Positions 32,912 through 42,087 of a stretch of 64,000 nt of DNA are shown in pieces. The translations under genes and the position numbers were made by a program. A model generated the notes under the pieces. The model was not told the DNA's origin and did not search any database. It saw nothing but the letters and a program-made list of their open reading frames with translations. Source of the stretch: CAJQQK01 sp963696075 (GTDB lineage: Bacteria > Pseudomonadota > Alphaproteobacteria > Rhizobiales > Hyphomicrobiaceae); contig CAVOJD010000014.1 in the NCBI GenBank assembly GCA_963696075.1, positions 1-64,000 of the forward strand, written 5' to 3'. Every line of letters starts with the position of its first letter. Position 1 is the stretch's first letter.

Positions 32912-34225
32912 TCATGCCGACGGGCGCGATAGCCCAAGGTGATCGCGCAGCGTGTCACCGGCATAGGCGGTGCGGAAGAGACCACGCTTCTGGAGCAGCG
33001 GGATGACTTCTGCGGCAAACACCTCAAGCGAGTGCGGCAAGACCGGCGGCATGATGTTGAACCCGTCGGCCGCGCCTGTTTCGAACCAGTCCTGGAGCAA
33101 ATCGGCACATTGGTCCGGTGTACCGGTGAACGTGAAGTGGCCGCGCGCACCGGCGAGCTTGGAGAGGAGCTGACGCATCGTCGGGCGCTCGTTGCGCACA
33201 ACGCCGATGATCACCTCGGTGCGGCTGCGGGCGGCCTCGACGGTTTCGGGGTCGGGGAAATCGTCGGGTGACAGGGTCTGGTCCAGGGGCAGCTTCGAGA
33301 AGTCATAGCCGCCAAAGCGGCCGGAAAGACGCGTCAGGCCGATCTCGATGTCGGCGAGGCTGTTCAGTTCCTCGGCATAAGCCTCTGCCTCCGCCACCGT
33401 CGAGCCTAGGATCGGACTGAAGCCTGGCAGGATGATCACATCCTCGGGCCGGCGCCCCTGGGCCGGCAGGCGGCTCTTGAGGTCGGTGTAGAAATCTCTG
33501 GCGGTGCCCTTCTCCATGTGCGCGGTGAAGACGGCCTCGGCATGGCGGGCGGCAAAGGCGCGGCCTGCTTCCGAGGAGCCGGCCTGCACGAAGACCGGGC
33601 GGCCCTGCGGGCCACGGGGCATATTGAGCGGTCCTTCGACCTGATAGAACTGGCCCTTGTGGTTGATCGCGTGAACCTTGGCGGGGTCCGCATAAAGGCC
33701 GCCCTCGCGATCATCCTCCACGGCGTCGTCGGCCCAGCTGTCCCACAGCGCATTGACGACGGACATATATTCCTCAGCCCGCTCATAGCGGTCGGCGTGC
33801 GGCATCTGGCCGGCACTGCCATAGTTCGCACCGGCCTGATGCGACCATGTGGTGACGATGTTCCAGCCGATGCGGCCGCGGGAGATGTGGTCGAGGGAGG
33901 CAAACTGACGGGCCAGGTTGTAGGGCTCGGTGTAGGTCGTCGAGCAGGTGGCGATCATGCCGATGCGCGAGGTTGCCATGGCGGTCGCGGCCAGCGTCGT
34001 GATCGGCTCGAGCCAGTTGAAGGGCGTCGCGCGGACGTCGTTCCAAAGCCCAAGCACGTCGGCGAGGAAGATCGAGTCGAAGTGGGCTGCCTCGGCCTTG
34101 CGGGCGATATCGACGGTGTAGTCGATGTCGGTCAGCGGCAACTTCGAGGAATCCGGGTGGCGCCAGGAGGCTTCGTGATGCCCCCGACTGTTGATGAAGA
34201 CGTTGAGGTGCATTTGACGGCTCAT
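32912..34225 (-). CDS. Flavin-dependent luciferase-like monooxygenase, NtaA/SnaA/DszA group
   Basis: This is a 437-residue FMNH2-using monooxygenase. It begins MHLNVFINSRGHHEASWRHP and contains FDSIFLADVLGL, GRIGWNIVTTW and PVFVQAGSSEAGRAFAARHA, all hallmarks of the nitrilotriacetate monooxygenase component A family. Members need a separate flavin reductase, which is not encoded nearby. The substrate is unknown; sulfonates, chelators and thioethers are used in the family. Its place upstream of the PKS gene, separated by 687 bases, does not by itself make it part of the assembly line. Confidence 0.85.
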   Translation of the reverse strand: MSRQMHLNVFINSRGHHEASWRHPDSSKLPLTDIDYTVDIARKAEAAHFDSIFLADVLGLWNDVRATPFNWLEPITTLAATAMATSRIGMIATCSTTYTEPYNLARQFASLDHISRGRIGWNIVTTWSHQAGANYGSAGQMPHADRYERAEEYMSVVNALWDSWADDAVEDDREGGLYADPAKVHAINHKGQFYQVEGPLNMPRGPQGRPVFVQAGSSEAGRAFAARHAEAVFTAHMEKGTARDFYTDLKSRLPAQGRRPEDVIILPGFSPILGSTVAEAEAYAEELNSLADIEIGLTRLSGRFGGYDFSKLPLDQTLSPDDFPDPETVEAARSRTEVIIGVVRNERPTMRQLLSKLAGARGHFTFTGTPDQCADLLQDWFETGAADGFNIMPPVLPHSLEVFAAEVIPLLQKRGLFRTAYAGDTLRDHLGLSRPSA

Positions 34226-34479
34226 AGGCGCTTCCCCGGTCTCTTTGATTTGTTTTTTGTCGTGGTCGATGGAGCTTAGTGCATGGATTGGGAGGACTCA
34301 ATTGCCGCGAAGGGCTGGCGCATCCGCGCGGCATTCCCATAGGTCGCTACCCGCAGTTGCCGCATCCTGATTCCCGATCACATAGGCGAAAGCTCGTTCT
34401 TACCGGCAGCAAGGCGAAGCGCGCGGCGTTCGACATGGTATCGTCCGATCGAAACGGACTTGACGTCAGGACAGATGCG

Positions 34480-35346
34480 ATGAAGTGGCACATCGGTGAT
34501 GTGACGGTCACCAAGATCGTCGAACTCGAGATGACGGGCGGCACGCGGTTCCTGTTGCCGCAGGCAACGCGCGAAGAAGTGCTGACAATCCCCTGGCTGG
34601 TGCCGCATTTCGCGGACGCGGAAGGCCGCCTCACGCTCAGCATCCATGCCCTCGTCATCGAAACGCCGACGCAGCGCATCGTCGTCGACACATGCCTTGG
34701 CAATGACAAGCAGGGCCGGCGCATTCCGCACTGGAACGATCGCCAGGGCCGGTTTCTTGAAGACCTGAGCGCGGCTGGGTTTGCCCCCGAGACCATCGAC
34801 ACCGTGCTGTGCACGCATCTCCACGTCGACCACGTCGGCTGGAATACGCGCCTCGTCGGCGACCAGTGGGTGGCGACGTTTCCCAACGCGCGCTACCTCT
34901 TCGGACGCGTTGAATACGAGCACTGGTCACGGCAGACCGCGCGCGAGGACATGATCCAGGTGCTCGACGACAGCATCCGGCCAATCTTCGACGAGGGCCT
35001 TGCCGACCTCGTGGAGTGGGATCACGAGATCACGCCGGAGGTGCGGCTGATCCCGAGCACCGGCCATACGCCTGGCCATACCAGCGTGCTGATCGAATCG
35101 AACGGTGAGCGCGCCATGATCACCGGCGATTTTGCGCATCACCCGTGCCAGTTCGCCCGCCCCGACTGGGCGACGACGGCGGACGTGGACCCCGACCAGG
35201 CCGTTGCAACCCGCCGGCAACTGCTCGGTGAACTTGCCGGTGAGCCGGTCCTCGTGATCGGCACACACTTTTCCGGGCCGACAGCCGGCCATGTCGTCGC
35301 CGACGGCGATGCGTGGCGGCTCGTCGTCGACGCTCAGAACACTTGA
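34480..35346 (+). CDS. Metallo-beta-lactamase-fold hydrolase
   Basis: This is a 288-residue MBL protein with the complete zinc motif THLHVDHVGW near 112-121. A second-metal Asp lies in TGDFAHHP and a His in THFSGPTAGH. It starts MKWHIGDVTVTKI, matching the AttM/AhlD-like or general hydrolase group without a signal peptide. The start at 34480 is the first codon of family-like sequence; the upstream extension reads as non-coding. It sits 61 bases before a beta-oxidation gene on the same strand and may be co-transcribed with it. Substrate unknown; lactone or thioester hydrolysis is plausible. Confidence 0.8.
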   Translation: MKWHIGDVTVTKIVELEMTGGTRFLLPQATREEVLTIPWLVPHFADAEGRLTLSIHALVIETPTQRIVVDTCLGNDKQGRRIPHWNDRQGRFLEDLSAAGFAPETIDTVLCTHLHVDHVGWNTRLVGDQWVATFPNARYLFGRVEYEHWSRQTAREDMIQVLDDSIRPIFDEGLADLVEWDHEITPEVRLIPSTGHTPGHTSVLIESNGERAMITGDFAHHPCQFARPDWATTADVDPDQAVATRRQLLGELAGEPVLVIGTHFSGPTAGHVVADGDAWRLVVDAQNT

Positions 35347-35407
35347 GACCTTGTGACAACGACAGACCGGGCCTGGGCCCGGCGCAAATAACTCTGGGAG
35401 AGCTTTC

Positions 35408-37516
35408 ATGACCGACAAGCCGGTGGTTCACTTTGACGTCGAGGATGGCGTCGGCGTCATCACGATCGACTATCCGCCTGTCAACGCGCTCGGGCCGGGT
35501 GTCTCGGAGGGCATCATGGAGGCCCTCGACAAGGGCGAGGCGGATGATGCCGTCAAGGCATTCATCCTGATCGGCGCGGGGCGCTCGTTCATTGCGGGCG
35601 CTGATATTCGCGGTTTCGGCAAGGGGCGGCCGAAGCCTGCGCGGCGGACCTATGACGTCCTCGACACCGTGTCGAAGCCGGTCGTTGCGGCGATCCATGG
35701 CTATGCGCTTGGCGGCGGGCTTGAGAATGCGCTGGCCTGCCATTACCGGGTCGCGGTGCCCAGCGCCAAGGTCGGCCTTCCCGAAGTGCTGATCGGCGTC
35801 ATTCCCGGCGGCGGCGGGACGCAGCGGCTGCCGCGTCTGATCGGCCCGGCCGCGGCCCTCGACATGATCACGACCGGGCGGCACGTCCCGGCGGAAGAGG
35901 CGCACGCGCTCGGCATCATCGACGCCATCGTCGAGGAAGGTCACCTCAGGCAAGCCGCGATCGAGTTCGCGAAGGAGAAGGCCGGCGTCAAGCCGCTGCC
36001 GCGGGTGCGGGACCGCGACGAGCGGCTGGGTGAGGCCACGGCTGAGCTTTTCGCGGCCACCCGCAAGAAGATCGCCCGACGCGCGCGCGGCCAGCCGGCG
36101 ATGGAGCTTGCCATCCAGGCGGTCGAGGCGGCTGTCGCGAAGCCGTTCGATGAAGGGGTTAAGATCGAACGGCAGTTCTTCGATCAGGTCGAGACGTCCG
36201 ATGAAGCAGGCGCATTGCGCTATGCGTTCTTCTCGGAGCGGGAAGTCGCGCGGCTGCCGGGCCTGCCGAAAGACCTCACGACACCCGAGGTGAAGTCGAT
36301 GGCCGTTGTCGGGGCCGGCACGATGGGCGGCGGGATCGCGATGAGCTACGCGGATGCCGGTTTCCCGGTGAAGCTGATGGATGCATCACCCGAGGTGCTC
36401 GAGAAGGGCCTCGAGCGGATCCGCGCCAATTATCAAAAGAGCGTCGACCGCGGTAGCCTCACTCAGGAAGAAATGGACGCGCGCCTTGCCCGCATCGAGC
36501 CTGTCGCGGGTTATGACGAGATTGGCGATTGCGATGCGGTGACGGAAGCCGCTTTCGAACGCATGCCAGTCAAGAAGGAGATCTTCAAGGAGCTTGACCG
36601 GGTGATGAAGCCCGGCGCGCTGCTCTTCACCAATACCTCGGCGCTCGACATCGATGAGATCGCCTCGGTGACCGAGCGGCCCGAGGTCGTTGCCGGCACG
36701 CACTTCTTCGTGCCGGCCAACGTCATGAAGCTGTTCGAAGTCGTCCACGCCACCAAGACCTCGCGCGAGACGCTGGCGGCTGCCATGCAGCTCGGGCGCG
36801 AGATCAACAAGATCTCCGGCTTTGCGGGCAACTGCGACGGCTTCGCCGCCAACCGCAGCCGGGCGCCGTTCAACGTCGAGCAGGGCTTGATGATTGAAGA
36901 AGGGGCACTGCCCGAACAGGTCGACAAGGTGATGATGGATTTCGGCTATCCCGTCGGGCCGTTCATGGTCAACGACATGTCGGGCCTCGACATCTCGTAT
37001 GACACGCGCAAGCGCCGCGCCGCCGAAATCCCGAACTATCGTGGATTGCCGATCACCGATCGCCTCGTCGAGATGGGCCGGCTCGGCCAGAAGACCGGCA
37101 AGGGATGGTATCGCTACGAGCCAGGTGACCGAACCCCGCACGTCGACCCCGAGGTCCACGACATCATCAAGCAGGTCGCCGAGGAGCAGGGCTTCGAGCA
37201 ACATGCCTTCACGGATGAGGAAGTGCTGCACCGGCTGTTGTTCTCGTCGATCAACGAAATCTGCAAGATCCTCGAGGAAGGCAAGGCGATCCGGGCCAGC
37301 GACCTCGATGTGATGTGGCTCAACGGTTTCGGGTTCCCGCGCTATCGGGGCGGGCCGATGTACTGGGGCGATACGATCGGTGCGCTCAACATCTACAATC
37401 AGGTCGCCGCCTGGCACCAGAAGTTCGGTGACCGCTGGCGCCCGTCCGAGTTGCTGCGCCGGACCGCCGAGGCCGGCGACAAACTCCGAGACATCAAAGC
37501 CGATATAAAGCTTTAG
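35408..37516 (+). CDS. Bifunctional enoyl-CoA hydratase / 3-hydroxyacyl-CoA dehydrogenase
   Basis: This is a 702-residue FadB/FadJ-type enzyme for two steps of beta-oxidation. The crotonase part (1-190) has the oxyanion segment FIAGADIRGF, a catalytic Glu in GGGLENALA and another in GLPEVLIGVIPG. The NAD-binding part starts at about 300 with VVGAGTMGGGIA, and the catalytic His lies in GTHFFVPANVMKLFEVV. The C-terminal pair of dehydrogenase helical domains is complete, ending RRTAEAGDKLRDI. GGGAGAG lies upstream of the start. A palindrome-rich tandem repeat begins 12 bases after the stop. Confidence 0.92.
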   Translation: MTDKPVVHFDVEDGVGVITIDYPPVNALGPGVSEGIMEALDKGEADDAVKAFILIGAGRSFIAGADIRGFGKGRPKPARRTYDVLDTVSKPVVAAIHGYALGGGLENALACHYRVAVPSAKVGLPEVLIGVIPGGGGTQRLPRLIGPAAALDMITTGRHVPAEEAHALGIIDAIVEEGHLRQAAIEFAKEKAGVKPLPRVRDRDERLGEATAELFAATRKKIARRARGQPAMELAIQAVEAAVAKPFDEGVKIERQFFDQVETSDEAGALRYAFFSEREVARLPGLPKDLTTPEVKSMAVVGAGTMGGGIAMSYADAGFPVKLMDASPEVLEKGLERIRANYQKSVDRGSLTQEEMDARLARIEPVAGYDEIGDCDAVTEAAFERMPVKKEIFKELDRVMKPGALLFTNTSALDIDEIASVTERPEVVAGTHFFVPANVMKLFEVVHATKTSRETLAAAMQLGREINKISGFAGNCDGFAANRSRAPFNVEQGLMIEEGALPEQVDKVMMDFGYPVGPFMVNDMSGLDISYDTRKRRAAEIPNYRGLPITDRLVEMGRLGQKTGKGWYRYEPGDRTPHVDPEVHDIIKQVAEEQGFEQHAFTDEEVLHRLLFSSINEICKILEEGKAIRASDLDVMWLNGFGFPRYRGGPMYWGDTIGALNIYNQVAAWHQKFGDRWRPSELLRRTAEAGDKLRDIKADIKL

Positions 37517-37528
37517 GTCGCTCACGGT

Positions 37529-38071
37529 GCTGTTCCGGCGATCAAGGATCGCCGGGCACCTCCGCGGGGGCGGGCCTCAGGCCCGGGTCGCGGTTGCTCC
37601 CCGACGGCGTTGCCGTCGATGGGGCGAGCGACGGCGTTGCCGTCGATGGGCGGCAGCTGCCGCTGACGGATGCCGGCGTTCTTTGATTGCGCCGAAGCGC
37701 GTTTGGACTGCCCCGCTGTTCCGGCGATCAAGGATCGCCGGGCACCTCCGCGGGGGCGGGCCTAAGGCCCGGGTCGCGGTTGCTCCCCGACGGCGTTGCC
37801 GTCGATGGGGCGAGCGACGGCGTTGCCGTCGATGGGCGGCAGCTGCCGCTGACGGATGCCGGCGTTCTTTGATTGCGCCGAGGCGCGTTTGGACTGCCCC
37901 GCTGTTCCGGCGATCAAGGATCGCCGGGCACCTCCGCGGGGGCGGGCCTTAAGGCCCGGGTCGCGGTTGCTCCCCGACGGCGTTGCCGTCGATGGGGCGA
38001 GCGACGGCGTTGCCGTCGATGGGCGGCAGCTGCCGCTGACGGATGCCGGCGTTCTTTGATTGCGCCGAAGC
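37529..38071 (+). repeat. Three tandem 186-bp units built from palindromes
   Basis: Units start at 37529, 37715 and 37901 and are nearly identical. Each unit holds five dyads. In the first these are CCGGCGATC/GATCGCCGG (37535-37555), CGGGCCT/AGGCCCG (37571-37585), CGACGGC-GTT-GCCGTCG twice (37602-37618, 37629-37645) and CGGCAGCTGCCG (37651-37662). The centre of the second dyad differs in each copy (C, none, TT-type), yet pairing is kept. Apparent reading frames across the array are by-products of composition. The array sits in the 3' untranslated region of the beta-oxidation gene. A related element follows the dehydrogenase gene near 52.5 kb. Confidence 0.88.
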
Positions 38072-38220
38072 ATATTTGCGCCGTCGTCCCGACGGGCACC
38101 TTTCGGCTCACCTCCCCGCATGCAAGCATCACACGATCCCCTCACGAACTTCTGTGCGTGCCGCCGCCGGCGTAATCCGGTAGGCTTTGGTTTGATGGAG
38201 GTCGCGCAGAGGGTTCAGAC

Positions 38221-39075
38221 ATGATCGGTCGGCACGTTTCAATGTTTCTCGCGCTTGCCGTGCTGATGGCGGCACCCATTCCAGGGGTTGTTCCAAGTGC
38301 CGGTGCGCAGGCACTTCAGCCGGCCAACCGTTACGTCGATCTGGAGCTTGTGCTCGCGGTTGACGTATCGCTGTCGATGGACAGCGCCGAGCAGCGCCTC
38401 CAGCGCGACGGCTATGTCGCAGCCTTCCGCGATCCCCAGATCCACAAGGCGATCCAGAGCGGACCGAACGGCCGGATCGCGGTGACCTATCTCGAATGGG
38501 CGGGGGGTGGGATCCAGTCGGTCGTGCTCGGGTGGCAGGTGCTCGCGACGCCGGACGATGCCATCGCCTTTGCCGACGCGCTCGCCGCAAAGCCGATATC
38601 GCGCAACCTGATGACCTCCATCTCGGCTGCCATCGAGGTCTCGGCTGACCTGTTCGAGCGCAATGACGTCCAGGGGCTTCGCCGCGTCATCGATGTCTCG
38701 GGCGATGGACCGAACAACAGCGGCGGACCTGTCGAGGAGGCGCGCGACCGGGCCGGGAAAGCGGGCATCACGGTCAACGGCCTGGCCATCGTGGTGGCGC
38801 CGGGGCGGGGTGAGTACAGCCGTTTCGACCTGGCTGATCTCGACCGCTACTACAAGGACTGCGTCATTACAGGGCCTGGGGCGTTCGTGCTCTCAATCCG
38901 GAAGCGGGAAGAGTTCGCGACGGCCATTCGCCAGAAGATGCTGCTTGAGATCGCGGGCGAGGTGCCGGGCCTGGCGGCGCGCATCCAACGTGTGCAACTC
39001 GCCGCGCCGGAGGCGAAGTACGACTGCCTGATCGGAGAGAAGATCTGGCAGCAGTATCGCAACGACGACTGGTGA
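38221..39075 (+). CDS. DUF1194 protein, secreted von Willebrand factor A-like
   Basis: This is a 284-residue protein with an N-terminal signal peptide (hydrophobic 8-30, ending SAGAQA) and a VWA-like domain. ELVLAVDVSLSMD carries the metal-site motif DxSxS near 49-53, and the second part is VIDVSGDGPNN. This is the DUF1194 family, common in Rhizobiales, with no assigned function. It probably acts in the periplasm in binding or adhesion. A stand-alone gene after the palindromic repeat array. Confidence 0.82.
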   Translation: MIGRHVSMFLALAVLMAAPIPGVVPSAGAQALQPANRYVDLELVLAVDVSLSMDSAEQRLQRDGYVAAFRDPQIHKAIQSGPNGRIAVTYLEWAGGGIQSVVLGWQVLATPDDAIAFADALAAKPISRNLMTSISAAIEVSADLFERNDVQGLRRVIDVSGDGPNNSGGPVEEARDRAGKAGITVNGLAIVVAPGRGEYSRFDLADLDRYYKDCVITGPGAFVLSIRKREEFATAIRQKMLLEIAGEVPGLAARIQRVQLAAPEAKYDCLIGEKIWQQYRNDDW

Positions 39076-39078
39076 TCA

Positions 39079-39094
39079 TCGCGCCCGGGCGCGA
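39079..39094. repeat. 16-bp perfect palindrome between convergent genes
   Basis: TCGCGCCCGGGCGCGA is its own reverse complement. It lies between the DUF1194 stop (39075) and the end of the carbonic anhydrase gene (39140). It may help stop transcription from either side. Confidence 0.4.
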
Positions 39095-39139
39095 CGTGGC
39101 CGCACGGCACCTTCGGGCCTCGCCTGGCGTCCGATCGGC

Positions 39140-39784
39140 CTAGTCGACGACGACGGCTTCAAAGATACCGCTGTCCCAGTCGAGCCAGTGCAGTTCCCCT
39201 TCCATGATCGAGAACCAGGCTCCGGCGAGCTTGAGGCGCCCGGCCTCGACCGCTTCGGCGAGGAAGGGGAAAGTCATCAGATTGTCGAGAGCTTGTTGGA
39301 CCGCCATCCGCTCCAGCGAACGCTGGCGTTCTTCATCGCTCTGATCCGGCTTGCGGGCGAGCAGTTCATCGCGCACCTCGTGAAGGATGCCGACCCAGGG
39401 GCCGATGAACTGGCCGACGGGGCGTTGCTCGGCGGCAGCCAGCGCCGCGGCAATGCCACCGCAAAGCCCGTGCCCCATCACGACGATGTTTTCGACCTTG
39501 AGCCCGGTGACGGCAAACTCGATTGCAGCCGAGGTGCCGTGGTAGCCGCCGCTGGCATCGCAGGGGGGAACGATGGCGGCGACATTGCGCACGACGAAAA
39601 GCTCACCGGGACCGGCCGCAAAGATCGTTGCGGGATCGACGCGGCTGTCGGCGCACGCGATTATCATCGTTTTCGGCGTCTGACCCTCTGCCAGTTCCCG
39701 ATAGCGGGTGGCCTCTTCGATAAAGCGGCCTTCGCGGAAGCGGCGATAACCGTCCGACAATTGCTTGGGCATGCGTTGCGACAT
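39140..39784 (-). CDS. can: Beta-class carbonic anhydrase
   Basis: This is a 214-residue enzyme interconverting CO2 and bicarbonate. Zinc ligands and the catalytic dyad are visible: Cys with Asp-Arg in IIACADSRVDP near 40-50, and His plus Cys in GHGLCGGI near 101-108. The start MSQRMPKQL at 39784 has GGAAC upstream; longer frames lack family sequence. It is 31 bases downstream of the sodium channel gene on the same strand, so the two are very likely one transcript. That link suggests a role in pH or ion balance. Confidence 0.9.
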   Translation of the reverse strand: MSQRMPKQLSDGYRRFREGRFIEEATRYRELAEGQTPKTMIIACADSRVDPATIFAAGPGELFVVRNVAAIVPPCDASGGYHGTSAAIEFAVTGLKVENIVVMGHGLCGGIAAALAAAEQRPVGQFIGPWVGILHEVRDELLARKPDQSDEERQRSLERMAVQQALDNLMTFPFLAEAVEAGRLKLAGAWFSIMEGELHWLDWDSGIFEAVVVD

Positions 39785-39815
39785 AGGAGTTCCATCAGTC
39801 AGGGGTTGTACTTTT

Positions 39816-40658
39816 TCAGCCGTCTTTTTCGGCGACGCCGGCCATCCGGGCGGCGAGGCGGTCCTCAAGACGGTCGAAGCGGGCTTCCAGAGCCTGGATG
39901 TCACGAACGGTGGCTGGGCGATTGGGCGAGTCTTCCGGCACGCTCTCCTGTTCCTCCGTCGCATGCGCCGTCTGCATGGCATCGACGATGATACCGATGA
40001 ACAGGTTGAGGACTGCAAAGCTGGTCACAATGATGAAGGGGACGAAGAATATCCAGGCGTATGGAAACAGTTCCATCGTCGGGCGGACGATCCCCATCGA
40101 CCAGCTCTCGAGCGTCATGATCTGGAAGAGGGTGTAGGCAGATGCTCCGATCGAGCCGAACCATTCCTGCATGTTCGGGTCAGAGTGCTGGCCGAACAGC
40201 TTGGTGGCCAGAACCGCCGATATATAGAACAGCAGCATGAGGACGCCGATCACCGAAATCATGCCCGGTATGGCGTGGCCGATGGCGCCGATGACGCGGC
40301 GCATCTGCGGCACGACGGAGAGCAGCCGCAGGACACGCAAAATGCGCAGCGCGCGGAGGATCGACAGACCGTTGGTTGCGGGAAGCCAGGCGATTGCGAC
40401 GATGGCGAGATCGAAGACGTTCCAGCCGGAGCGGAAGAAGTCGGCTCTGTAGACGTAGAACTTGAGGCACAGTTCGACCGTGAAGATAACCAGAATGATC
40501 AGGTCGACAGCCTTCAGCAGCCCGCCAAAACGATCCATCGCGGTCGCGCTGGTCTCGAGGCCGAGCGTCGCTGCATTGACCAGGATGAGCGCCGTCAGGG
40601 CGATCGTGAAGCGATCGCTCTCCAGGAAGGCGGCCAGGGTGGATCTGTTATCGGACAA
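39816..40658 (-). CDS. Bacterial voltage-gated sodium channel (NaChBac/NavAb family)
   Basis: This is a 280-residue six-helix channel subunit that should assemble as a tetramer. S1-S3 occupy about 15-95. S4 carries regularly spaced arginines in ILRALRILRVLRLLSVVPQM (about 101-120). The selectivity filter TLESWSM (about 190-196) is identical to that of NavAb and marks Na+ selectivity. S6 follows (about 205-232), then a cytosolic tail whose heptads DIQALEARFDRLEDRL form the usual coiled coil. Length is normal for the family. It is the first gene of a two-gene unit with carbonic anhydrase. Confidence 0.93.
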   Translation of the reverse strand: MSDNRSTLAAFLESDRFTIALTALILVNAATLGLETSATAMDRFGGLLKAVDLIILVIFTVELCLKFYVYRADFFRSGWNVFDLAIVAIAWLPATNGLSILRALRILRVLRLLSVVPQMRRVIGAIGHAIPGMISVIGVLMLLFYISAVLATKLFGQHSDPNMQEWFGSIGASAYTLFQIMTLESWSMGIVRPTMELFPYAWIFFVPFIIVTSFAVLNLFIGIIVDAMQTAHATEEQESVPEDSPNRPATVRDIQALEARFDRLEDRLAARMAGVAEKDG

Positions 40659-40895
40659 GCAGCGGACTCCGGGGCGGGATAGATTGCGCAGGTCGCGGGT
40701 TGCACACCCGACCAGCCAAGCTTCCAGTCGGGCAAAACAGCGCGACCCGTTAAATAGTCACAATGAGGCGGGCGTCAACGGCAAAGCCGAACAGCCTTAG
40801 CCTGCAGTTGTCGAGGATCGATCGATCTCAGCGCACAGAGCGCGTTGCGACGTGCTGCGCGGCACGCCACCCTGCGCCCCGCCGCTCGGCCAGCC

Positions 40896-41441
40896 TCAGC
40901 TCGCCGGTCCGGTGTAGGTCAGGACCAGGGTGCGGACGCCGGCTGCAATATTAACGCCCGATCCGGCCTGGATCGAGACCGGTTGCAGCGCCAGCGATTC
41001 GGTGCCGCCGCCAATCAGCGCATTTGCGCCAATGCCGGGACCGAGCGAGACGTCCGCACCGATGCCCGCATACTCGCCTTCAAGGGCGCCTGCCACATAG
41101 CGGCCGCCGACGCGGCTTGCCGGCCCAAAGACCGCCCATTGCAGCGCGGTTGCGCCGCTGACGCCAAGGTCGATTCCGAATTTGCGCACGACCGCCTGAT
41201 AGCGGCCGATCGCCTTACCTTCGAGATTGATGAAGACACATTCGAAAGTCTTCTTCGATGCGATGATAATGCCCCAGCCGCCATCGCCACGGCATTCGAG
41301 GACACCGGCCTGGAGCCGGGTTTTGGGCTCGGCGGCGACCGGCGCAATGCTTGCAGTTGCAAGACACGCGAGCGCGAGGAAAATCGCGCCCATCCGAGCC
41401 AAAGTGGCAAGCGCAACAGAACCGTGACGGTCGTCATTCAT
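40896..41441 (-). CDS. DUF992 secreted protein
   Basis: This is a 181-residue protein with an N-terminal signal peptide (MGAIFLALACLATASIAPVAA from residue 17). The conserved DUF992 body follows: AGVLECRGDGGWGIIIAS, then repeated Gly-rich segments YAGIGADVSLGPGIGANALI and SIQAGSGVNIAAGV. Two cysteines near the start of the mature protein may form a disulfide. DUF992 is a Rhizobiales-enriched periplasmic family of unknown function. Transcribed alone on the minus strand. Confidence 0.78.
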   Translation of the reverse strand: MNDDRHGSVALATLARMGAIFLALACLATASIAPVAAEPKTRLQAGVLECRGDGGWGIIIASKKTFECVFINLEGKAIGRYQAVVRKFGIDLGVSGATALQWAVFGPASRVGGRYVAGALEGEYAGIGADVSLGPGIGANALIGGGTESLALQPVSIQAGSGVNIAAGVRTLVLTYTGPAS

Positions 41442-41610
41442 CTGCGAATCCCTTCCGGCTTACCATCGAGGCATTCACAGACAGGGGTAAACTGTGTCAT
41501 AATAGAGGCTGTGAGTATTTCCGCGAGCCGGTCCCAGAACACAGCCGAGTTGATTTGGACCTGATCTCGTTGATTTTCGAGTAGCGTAAAGTTTTTGAGT
41601 GAGGCCAGCC

Positions 41611-42030
41611 ATGTCTTCTATTAGCGAGCAAACCTTCATTGCGCAGGTTGCCAGTCCTGAAGACCTTGCCTTTATCGATTTTGCCGACGAGCGCGCGATC
41701 ATCGACGTGCCCGGCGCCATGCTCGCCTACATGCCATTCGAAGTGCCCGAGCCAGTCGATCAGGCAGCATACGAAGAGGCGATCGAGACAATCCGCACGT
41801 CGGGATACGATAATTCTGAGCCGCTGGTGCTTGAGCCAAGGCCCGGCGGGCGGTGGGTGGTCGATGCCCATGATGCGGCCCGTTTCAAAGCCGCGCGCCA
41901 GGTTGCCGGTGAGATGATGTCCAATCTGTTCTCGCAGAAAGTGCGCAAGGTGCGCATGATTCTGCTTGAGACCTCCTTCGACGGTAAGTTCAAGGCGGCG
42001 CAGAACACGCTGAACTACCGCGCGAACTAA
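41611..42030 (+). CDS. Conserved-looking hypothetical protein near the type I secretion genes
   Basis: This is 139 residues, mildly acidic, with no signal peptide, membrane segment or cysteine. It has a patch ending LVLEPRPGGRWVVDAHDAARF and a basic C-terminal region FSQKVRKVRMILLETSFDG. I do not recognise the family. The start MSSISEQTF at 41611 is preceded by GAGTGAGG; an in-frame ATG 12 bases earlier is less likely. It converges on the type I secretion ABC gene, 57 bases from its end, so it is not co-transcribed with it. Confidence 0.55.
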   Translation: MSSISEQTFIAQVASPEDLAFIDFADERAIIDVPGAMLAYMPFEVPEPVDQAAYEEAIETIRTSGYDNSEPLVLEPRPGGRWVVDAHDAARFKAARQVAGEMMSNLFSQKVRKVRMILLETSFDGKFKAAQNTLNYRAN

Positions 42031-42087
42031 TCGCATTTGGCGCAAGGCCGGCGCGCGCGTGCGCACCGGCCCCCGCTTCCCCTCCCC

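Noticed and set aside
37527..38175. Arg/Ala-rich frames through the 186-bp repeats on both strands
   Set aside because: They follow palindromic repeat units with no codon bias; the DNA is better explained as a structural repeat.
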